DNA of 64,000 nucleotides from contig NC_015315.1 of NCBI RefSeq assembly GCF_000193375.1, positions 566,622 through 630,621 on the forward strand, written 5' to 3'. Positions 59,088-64,000 of the stretch are shown here, piece after piece. A program made the position numbers and the translations under genes. The first letter of the stretch is position 1. Every line of letters begins with the position of its first letter. The DNA is from Thermoproteus uzoniensis 768-20 (GTDB lineage: Archaea; Thermoproteota; Thermoprotei; Thermoproteales; Thermoproteaceae). The notes under the pieces are model-generated. The model had not been told where the DNA came from, did no database searches, and worked only from the letters and a program-made list of their open reading frames with translations.

Positions 59088-59390
59088 GTGAAGTTCGCCG
59101 TAGCTTCGGCCATCTTCTCGCTGGCGGCTCTGGCGTTGGCCCTAGCTGTCAAGGGCCTGGCGGCGCCTCTAGCCCTCCCAGTCTACGTCTCGCTCGCCGC
59201 AATAGACGTAGCCCTCTTCGTGCTGGGCCTACGGGACGCCGCGGCGGCGCTGGACATAGCGGCTGGCGAGTGGGAGGCGGCCGAGCTGAAGTCTGTTAGG
59301 GCTCTTTTGGTGGTCCTGTTCTTCATGTCGATAGTGGTCCTGGGCTATCTGATATTGGCTCACGTAGCGCCGTCGGTCTTTGCGGCGTAG
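59088..59390 (+). CDS. Small three-helix membrane protein
   Basis: A 100-residue protein with three hydrophobic segments: VASAIFSLAALALALAVKGL, ALPVYVSLAAIDVALFVLGL and RALLVVLFFMSIVVLGYLIL. A charged turn (GEWEAAELKS) separates the second and third. No family is recognised. Start is GTG 59088 from TATA spacing; an upstream frame would run through the divergent gene. Confidence 0.6.
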   Translation: MKFAVASAIFSLAALALALAVKGLAAPLALPVYVSLAAIDVALFVLGLRDAAAALDIAAGEWEAAELKSVRALLVVLFFMSIVVLGYLILAHVAPSVFAA

Positions 59391-59450
59391 CTCATGTCGG
59401 CTTATTGCCTAGACCCGCGCCGTGCTCAACAGAATCGCGTGTATTTTTAG

Positions 59451-60119
59451 CTAGCCGTTGGTCGATTGCGTAGCCAAGCTCTTTATCCACTGTATAAGCT
59501 CCCGATACCTCATAGTCTTTATTAATCCGCCGCATACGCAATCGTTACACGATAATTCCTCTTCCACAAAGGCGGCGAGTTTTTTGTCTTCTGTTAGAAA
59601 CAGTAGGACCCCCTTGGTTATACCGGTTGCCGTCCTCCTAGGCACAGTGGCGAGTAGGTCGTATGAGTACAGCAGAGAGGCCAGCACCTCTAGGTCGTCT
59701 CTAGGATATCCTCCGAGGGACAGTAGTGTATTCATCACTTTTTCGCTCCAACACACCCTACGTGTCTCTCTACTCTCCAGAGCGCGCCTCTGCCTAGCGA
59801 GGGCTCCGTCATCCTCCACGATCCTAATGTGGCGCGATTGGGCGAGGTCGGAATAGGCCGTCAGGGCTATGTTGAACATGGACTCCACATCGAGATGCAG
59901 CCAGCCGTGCCTCGCCCGGTCCACCGATCTCAATATATTCATTAACGCACCTGGGAGCTCCCTGTCTACGGCCTTGTCGATATAGATAACCAAGCCTTGC
60001 TCCATCGCTATCTCCACCAGCGGCTTAGGCCTATTCGAGACACGCGTCGTTGCAACTACGTAGATTATCCGCGCCAAGACGCTCGTATCGGCGAAGAGGT
60101 GTACGTTCTTAGACACCAC
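59451..60119 (-). CDS. PIN-like nuclease-fold protein
   Basis: A 222-residue protein with PIN-type acidic motifs: LFADTSVLARIIYVV near residue 10, a possible second acidic residue in DKAVDRELPGAL, DDLEVLASLLYSYDLL, and LLFLTEDKKLAAFVEEEL at the C-terminal third. It is about 90 residues longer than VapC, with an inserted helical middle (RHIRIVEDDGALARQRRALE) and a cysteine cluster CNDCVC at about residue 192. Its start lies inside the end of the preceding 187-residue gene (11-nt overlap), so the two are co-translated. The partner is unlike known antitoxins. Confidence 0.65.
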   Translation of the reverse strand: MVSKNVHLFADTSVLARIIYVVATTRVSNRPKPLVEIAMEQGLVIYIDKAVDRELPGALMNILRSVDRARHGWLHLDVESMFNIALTAYSDLAQSRHIRIVEDDGALARQRRALESRETRRVCWSEKVMNTLLSLGGYPRDDLEVLASLLYSYDLLATVPRRTATGITKGVLLFLTEDKKLAAFVEEELSCNDCVCGGLIKTMRYRELIQWIKSLATQSTNG

Positions 60120-60672
60120 TAAAGAGATCGGGGAATTCCTCGACCTCGTCCGTATATTTTGTTCTTCTCACGGCCTCCTTCAACTTACGCCGGAAGTCTA
60201 GATACGCGTCTAGATCTACGTTGAACGCCAAGGCCTTCGCGTCGCCCTCCAGGCCGAGCATTTTAAGGGCCAGCTCCGCGAGCTCCTCCTCGGACTTACG
60301 GCCGTAGGCCTCCACCACCTTCACGGCCCTCTCCGCGAGCTCGCCGAGCCCCATGCGTCTAAGCGCCGCCGCGCTCTCCGCCGCGGCATCTCCCGGTCTT
60401 TTGACGTAATACGAATCGCCTATCCTAACCACGTCTATCCCGCACCTCTCCGCCAGTCTGTCTATAGGTATAAACGGCCCCTTTAGATATATGGTGAAGC
60501 GCTCCGGCAGTCTTACTGTGGGCTCGCCCGCTCCGTAAAGTGTGAGGAACAACAACTTAGACACCGCCTCGGCCGAGAGACCTCTGCGGTAGAGCTCTAG
60601 GTACCTCCCGACGATTAACCTGAGCAGATGCCTAGACACCTCACAGCCTACTTGTACAACTAACATAGGCAA
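60109..60672 (-). CDS. Unknown partner of PIN-like protein
   Basis: A 187-residue protein with no recognised family. The N-terminal part is VVQVGCEVSRHLLRLIVGRY then LELYRRGLSAEAVSKLLFLT, apparently helical. A central strand pair follows (FTIYLKGPFIPIDRLAERC, DVVRIGDSYYVKRPGDAA), then two helices ending in DEVEEFPDLFSGV. It reads first in a two-gene unit with the PIN-like gene, as an antitoxin would. A TATA-like ttttaaac lies about 20 nt before its ATG. Confidence 0.6.
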   Translation of the reverse strand: MPMLVVQVGCEVSRHLLRLIVGRYLELYRRGLSAEAVSKLLFLTLYGAGEPTVRLPERFTIYLKGPFIPIDRLAERCGIDVVRIGDSYYVKRPGDAAAESAAALRRMGLGELAERAVKVVEAYGRKSEEELAELALKMLGLEGDAKALAFNVDLDAYLDFRRKLKEAVRRTKYTDEVEEFPDLFSGV

Positions 60673-60780
60673 ATATACACGACAGGTTTAAAACTTCTTT
60701 CTTTGACTTTTAGATAAGGATTTCTGGCTCTTCGAACTAGGCGGATGCGCTACCGCCTTATGCCTCTGCGACGCGGCCGC
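60673..60780. other. Intergenic hairpin region
   Basis: Contains the inverted repeat AGGCGG-ATGCGCTA-CCGCCT at about 60740-60759 (6-bp arms), between two minus-strand genes. It may be an RNA hairpin at the end of the coiled-coil operon. No tRNA fits it. Confidence 0.35.
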
Positions 60781-62052
60781 TTAAACCTTCTTGCCCTCCA
60801 GCTCCTCCAACCGCCTTCTGCACTCGTCCAGCTTGTTCTTTATCTCGGCCACGGCCGCCTCCCTCAACAGAAGCGATCTGTAGAAGGACAAGATCTCCCT
60901 CTCCTGCTCCAACAGCCTCTTCTGCCACTGCGCCAGACGCGACTCCTCCTCTATGAGCCTTCTGGCGAAAGGCGCCAGCCCGTCCATCAGCTCCATCTCC
61001 TTCCTCCTGACGTAGTCCTCTATCTTGGAGTACTCGGCCTCCTTGTTCTTGAGCGCCTCCTCTATGTTCTTGTACTTGGCCACCAGCTCCTCCAGCTCCT
61101 TCTTCTTGGCCTCTATGTCCTGCTCGATCCTCTCGAGCTCGGCCCTCCTCCTCTCAAGCTCCTGGAGCTTGGCCTCAGCCTCCTTGCCCTTGACCTCCAG
61201 CTCCCTCACTCTCGCCTCCCTCTGCTCCAGCTCAAGCCTCTTGGCCTCCAGCTCTTGTTGCATCTTCTTGAGGTCCAGGTCGCGCCTCATGATCTCCTCC
61301 TCGCGGGCCTTCAGCGCCTTCTCGCGCTCCTCCAGCTCCTGCAACATAGAGGCGTATCTGCCCAACATATTCCTGAGGTCGTCGAAGAGCGGTTGGGCAG
61401 ACGTGGAGAGCGCCGCCAGCTTCCTCAAGTCCTGCGCGAGGGCCTCCAGCTCGCCCTCCCTCTTCTTGAGCGCCTCCTCCCTAGTCCTTATCTCGGCCTC
61501 CTTATAGGCCAACTGCTTCAGCTTGTTCTCGTAGTCCTGCAACCTCGCCGTGAGGTCCTTGGAGAGCTCCAGCATAGACGACGCTATGGCTCTGATCTGG
61601 CCCGTCGCGTTGTTTATAGCCTCTAAGGTCGAGGCGGCCTCGCCCAGCTTGGCTAGGACCTCGTCTATGGAGCCCAGCGACTTTGTGAGGGAGTCGGCGG
61701 CGGACGTCACTTGGGCCGCCGCTACCTTTAACTGGTTCATGGTGTCCAGCAACTCCTTCTGGCGCGACGTTAGGTCGTTCATGCCCCTCACTATCTCGTT
61801 GAGCCTAGCGACGCTGTCGACGAGATCCTTCACGCTTCTCGAAATAACGTTGGAAAGGCCGTCGACGGATTTCTTGATGTCCAGAAGGCTCCCCCTTAAA
61901 TCGGGCGGTATAGAGCCTCTGAGCTCGTTCACGCTGGCGTTGAGGGAGCTCAACGCGGCGTCTATCCTCGCTATTGCGTCCTCCAATCGCTTCGCGTCCT
62001 CCCTCCTAAACACGAAGGGCCCCCTCGACGGCTTTATATTGTTTACGGCCAC
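60781..62052 (-). CDS. Long coiled-coil protein
   Basis: A 423-residue protein made almost wholly of heptad repeats. Residues about 50-180 have a softer repeat pattern (SVNELRGSIPPDLRGSLLD) and residues about 185-410 are continuous Glu/Lys/Leu/Arg coiled coil (EEREKALKAREEEIMRRDLD). The C-terminus ends LDECRRRLEELEGKKV. No globular domain, P-loop or membrane helix is visible, so it is not SMC or Rad50. It follows a smaller coiled-coil gene at 28 nt spacing. A structural or scaffold role is likely. Start GTG 62052. Confidence 0.75.
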   Translation of the reverse strand: MAVNNIKPSRGPFVFRREDAKRLEDAIARIDAALSSLNASVNELRGSIPPDLRGSLLDIKKSVDGLSNVISRSVKDLVDSVARLNEIVRGMNDLTSRQKELLDTMNQLKVAAAQVTSAADSLTKSLGSIDEVLAKLGEAASTLEAINNATGQIRAIASSMLELSKDLTARLQDYENKLKQLAYKEAEIRTREEALKKREGELEALAQDLRKLAALSTSAQPLFDDLRNMLGRYASMLQELEEREKALKAREEEIMRRDLDLKKMQQELEAKRLELEQREARVRELEVKGKEAEAKLQELERRRAELERIEQDIEAKKKELEELVAKYKNIEEALKNKEAEYSKIEDYVRRKEMELMDGLAPFARRLIEEESRLAQWQKRLLEQEREILSFYRSLLLREAAVAEIKNKLDECRRRLEELEGKKV

Positions 62053-62080
62053 TTACGGCCGGCCGCCGCGGTTGGCGAGC

Positions 62081-62434
62081 CTATCGGCCCGACTGGATCT
62101 TCTCGAGATATCCCTGCAACAACGCTATGCGCTCGAGCAAGGCCTCGCAGAGCGCGTCCCTCTTCCTGAGCTCCTCCAACAAGATCTCCCTCTGATACGC
62201 AAGCTCCTCCACCGCCTTCTGAAGCACGGCGTCGACGCGCTCCGCGGCTTCCTGTATCTTGGATACTGCGATCTCCACGTTGGGGGGCGCCGGAGGCGGC
62301 TGGGGAGGTTGCCTCGCCTCTATTCTGGCGGCGGTCTCCGCCAGCTGTTTGGAGAGCGACGCCATCCCTCTCCTTATCTCTATGAGCTCCCTCAAGACGT
62401 CTTGTAGTATGTCCTCGGGGGCTAGGTCGGCCAC
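62081..62434 (-). CDS. Short coiled-coil protein
   Basis: A 117-residue helical protein starting VADLAPEDILQDVLRELIEI, with a proline-rich break (RQPPQPPPAPPNVEIAV) in the middle and a second long helix ending EKIQSGR. GTG 62434 is taken because the TATA-like ccttaaatag at 62453-62462 is 19-28 nt upstream. A longer frame would run past that box. It is the first gene of the coiled-coil operon, and the two products probably interact. Confidence 0.7.
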   Translation of the reverse strand: MADLAPEDILQDVLRELIEIRRGMASLSKQLAETAARIEARQPPQPPPAPPNVEIAVSKIQEAAERVDAVLQKAVEELAYQREILLEELRKRDALCEALLERIALLQGYLEKIQSGR

Positions 62435-62452
62435 TCCAGCTCGTGTTGTTAT

Positions 62453-62462
62453 CCTTAAATAG
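62453..62462. promoter_or_regulatory. TATA box between divergent coiled-coil and hexapeptide genes
   Basis: ccttaaatag is 19-28 nt before GTG 62434 (minus strand) and 14-23 nt before ATG 62476 (plus strand). The plus-strand distance is short, so the plus gene may start slightly downstream (GTG 62500 or 62503). Confidence 0.4.
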
Positions 62463-62475
62463 TTGACGTATAGCC

Positions 62476-63159
62476 ATGGGGTTCCGATCGGCAAAGGCGG
62501 TGGTGAGGGCAAAATACGTCGACGCCAACGCCGTGATATTGGGGCCGTCGACAATCGGAGAGGGGGCCTTCGTCGACGCGGTTGTTGTGGGGTACCCCGT
62601 CAGGGCCAAGATACTCGGCGACTTCAAGTCGCTCGACGAGATAAGCGAGGGCTCGAGGATAGGCGCCGGGTCTATCTTGAGGAGCGGCTCGGTCATCTAC
62701 GAGAGGGCCGTGTTGGGCTCCGGGGTCGAGCTGGGCCACAACGTCTTGATTAGGGAGGAGACCGTCGTAGGCGACGGCGTGAGGATAGGGACGGGGTCCA
62801 TAGTGGAGAAGGGCGTCAGGATAGGGAAGAACGCCTGGATACAGTCCATGGTCTACATACCCAACGGCACCGTGATCGAGGAGGACGTCTTCATAGGGCC
62901 GAACGCGGTGATAACCAACGACAAGTATCCGCCGAGCAAGAGGCTGGATCCGGTCGTGATAAGGAGGGGCGCGGTAATAGGGGCCAACGCGACTCTGGTG
63001 GCGGGCGTGGAGGTCGGCGAGGGCGCCGTGGTGGCCGCAGGCGCGGTCGTGACGAGGGACGTCCCGCCGGGCGCAGTCGTGGCGGGAGTGCCGGCGAGGG
63101 AGATTTCGCGCGTCGACGAGTACCTCAAGAAGAGGGAGGTGTACGAACGCGGCGTCTAG
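62476..63159 (+). CDS. Hexapeptide-repeat acyl/acetyltransferase
   Basis: A 227-residue left-handed beta-helix protein built of repeated hexads (for example [58 protein letters not shown]). The loop [15 protein letters not shown] and the C-terminal [18 protein letters not shown] are like WlbB/WbpD-type N-acetyltransferases that acetylate amino groups of UDP-sugars. A role in surface-sugar synthesis is likely. Its stop overlaps the convergent CDC48 gene by 4 nt. Confidence 0.85.
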   Translation: MGFRSAKAVVRAKYVDANAVILGPSTIGEGAFVDAVVVGYPVRAKILGDFKSLDEISEGSRIGAGSILRSGSVIYERAVLGSGVELGHNVLIREETVVGDGVRIGTGSIVEKGVRIGKNAWIQSMVYIPNGTVIEEDVFIGPNAVITNDKYPPSKRLDPVVIRRGAVIGANATLVAGVEVGEGAVVAAGAVVTRDVPPGAVVAGVPAREISRVDEYLKKREVYERGV

Positions 63160-64000
63160 ATGCCGACGGCGACAGCCCTCTTTATCCTCTTCGACATCTC
63201 CTCGTAGAGCCGCACGTCTTCCTTCGTCAACGACGGCGGAATCCGCTTAAGCGCCTCCTCGAAGTGCTGTCTCGAGACCGGCTTGGCCGACCCGGCCCTC
63301 TCCCTTATGGTCTCCCTCAACGCGAGCATGGCGGCCTCCCTCACCAAAGCGGCTATGTCGGCGCCGGTGTAGCCCTCGGTCCTCTTGGCCAGCTCGGCCA
63401 AATTCACCACGTCCTCCTTCTTGCATCTGCCGTCCTTCGCCGCAGCCTCGTCGCACAGCTTGACGCGCCTCGTGTGCACCTTGAGTATCTCCAACCTGGC
63501 CTTCTCGTCGGGCGGAGGCACGTAGATTATGCGGTCGAACCTCCCCGGCCTGAGAAGCGCGGGGTCCAATATATCGGGCCTATTCGTGGCGGCCATCACC
63601 ACGACGTTCCTCAAAGTCCCGATGCCGTCCATCTCCGCCAGTAGCTGGTTGACTATCCTGTCGGTGACGCCGGAATCGCCTAGGCGAGAGCCCCTCGCGG
63701 GCGCTATGGAGTCTATCTCGTCGAAGAAGACGACGCATGGGGCGGCCATCCTAGCCCTCTTGAATATCTCCCTTACTGCCTTCTCGGACTCGCCGACCCA
63801 CTTGCTCAACACCTCGGGCCCCCTCACCGCTATGAAGTTGGCCCCCGACTCCGTCGCGACGGCCTTGGCGAACATGGTCTTGCCGACGCCCGGAGGGCCG
63901 TACAGCAGAATGCCCCTAGGAGGCTCCACGCCGAGCTCGTCGAAGTACGCCCTATACTTCATCGGCCACTCCACGATCTCCCTCAGCTCTTGTTTAATGT
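63156..64000 (-). CDS. CDC48/VCP-type AAA+ ATPase, C-terminal part (cut by window end)
   Basis: The visible 281 residues are the last AAA module (D2-like) plus C-terminal tail of an archaeal CDC48. Walker A is [20 protein letters not shown], Walker [16 protein letters not shown], sensor-1 [11 protein letters not shown], arginine fingers [10 protein letters not shown], and [22 protein letters not shown] the C-domain. The start is beyond position 64000; codons I-K-Q-E-L-R-E enter the window in frame. CDC48 unfolds proteins using ATP, feeding the proteasome. The tail ending RRAVAVGI-like (KRAVAVGI) lacks a HbYX tail. Confidence 0.92.
   Translation of the reverse strand, partial: IKQELREIVEWPMKYRAYFDELGVEPPRGILLYGPPGVGKTMFAKAVATESGANFIAVRGPEVLSKWVGESEKAVREIFKRARMAAPCVVFFDEIDSIAPARGSRLGDSGVTDRIVNQLLAEMDGIGTLRNVVVMAATNRPDILDPALLRPGRFDRIIYVPPPDEKARLEILKVHTRRVKLCDEAAAKDGRCKKEDVVNLAELAKRTEGYTGADIAALVREAAMLALRETIRERAGSAKPVSRQHFEEALKRIPPSLTKEDVRLYEEMSKRIKRAVAVGI

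Noticed and set aside
60740-60759. Hairpin that resembles a tRNA arm or split tRNA half
   Set aside because: Only one stem fits; no acceptor or T arm pairs with it.
60745-61626. 293-codon Leu/Gln-rich plus-strand frame
   Set aside because: Complement of the coiled-coil heptads; repeat content explains the long open frame.
1-64000. CRISPR arrays, rRNA genes, intact insertion sequences or provirus
   Set aside because: No regularly spaced repeats, no rRNA-like tracts, no intact transposase or capsid-type genes were found by reading.

Overview
The window reads as chromosome of a hyperthermophilic crenarchaeon of the order Thermoproteales, most likely Thermoproteus or a close relative. The reasons are: Cren7-like chromatin protein, aIF2-beta, Sir2, CDC48, archaeal Sua5, RtcB and Clp1/Grc3-type kinase; the archaeal riboflavin route (ArfA/ArfB/ArfC); a PaREP1 protein; intron-bearing tRNA genes; many leaderless genes with a TATA box 20-30 nt before the start codon; and sulfate-activation/APS-reductase genes next to a CydA-type oxidase. 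Coding DNA is GC-rich, genes are tightly packed, and ATGA start/stop overlaps are common. The species call is inference.

Layout. 1-1265: end of an SF2 helicase, then an AT-rich patch with three overlapping mini-genes for membrane peptides. 1266-2395: ferredoxin and Sir2. 2357-5845 (minus): a PAPS-reductase-like/ferredoxin fusion followed by a tightly overlapping run of five small genes, the last with a DUF309 domain. 5888-9265: sugar-phosphate nucleotidyltransferase, glutamyl-tRNA synthetase, DUF354 protein. 9325-16734: AK6-like kinase, AsnRS, dehydrogenase, Sua5, methyltransferase, PRPP synthase, HDAC-like deacetylase. 16844-19546: riboflavin operon arfB-arfA-arfC-ribB, with a perfect 8-bp-arm palindrome just before ribB. 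19529-22970: reductase, TrmO, DUF4382, LysE, Nudix. 22980-24660: a decayed stretch with TauE-like and PstB-like pseudogenes and two tRNA genes (Glu, Asp) that carry the same non-canonical intron, followed by a short repeat of the tRNA-Asp 3' end. 24747-36955: aIF2-beta and a large acyl-CoA metabolism block (two thiolases, fused hydroxyacyl-CoA dehydrogenase/hydratase, two acyl-CoA ligases, acyl-CoA dehydrogenase, DUF35 partner). 37041-42275: MetE core, PaREP1, a primase-fold protein, MarC, Cren7, VapBC. 42523-45271: CydA plus a second CydA-like subunit (CydAA' type). 45434-46952: regulator, phosphodiesterase, and a lone CDC48-N-like protein. 46953-52062: dissimilatory sulfur cluster, sat and an AprM-like cytochrome b facing aprBA. 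52205-55536: candidate C/D sRNA, Clp1/Grc3 kinase, TusA, DsrE, RtcB. 55677-64000: CorA, DUF1512, a secreted beta-rich protein, a PIN-like protein with an unknown partner, two coiled-coil proteins, a hexapeptide transferase and CDC48.

Working together: Sat and AprBA can interconvert sulfate, APS and sulfite, with a membrane cytochrome b as the likely electron link; CydAA' would supply an oxygen- or quinol-reactive terminal oxidase. The acyl-CoA block can run beta-oxidation, and the fused dehydrogenase/hydratase plus thiolase match the enzymes that also close the dicarboxylate/4-hydroxybutyrate cycle in Thermoproteales. RtcB and the Clp1/Grc3 kinase are RNA-end enzymes, and the RtcB ligase joins tRNA exons of the kind seen here. 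The least explained parts are the 472-1011 mini-gene cassette, the 2357-4009 small-gene operon, the 59451-60672 PIN-like pair, and the 39011-40282 primase-like protein.
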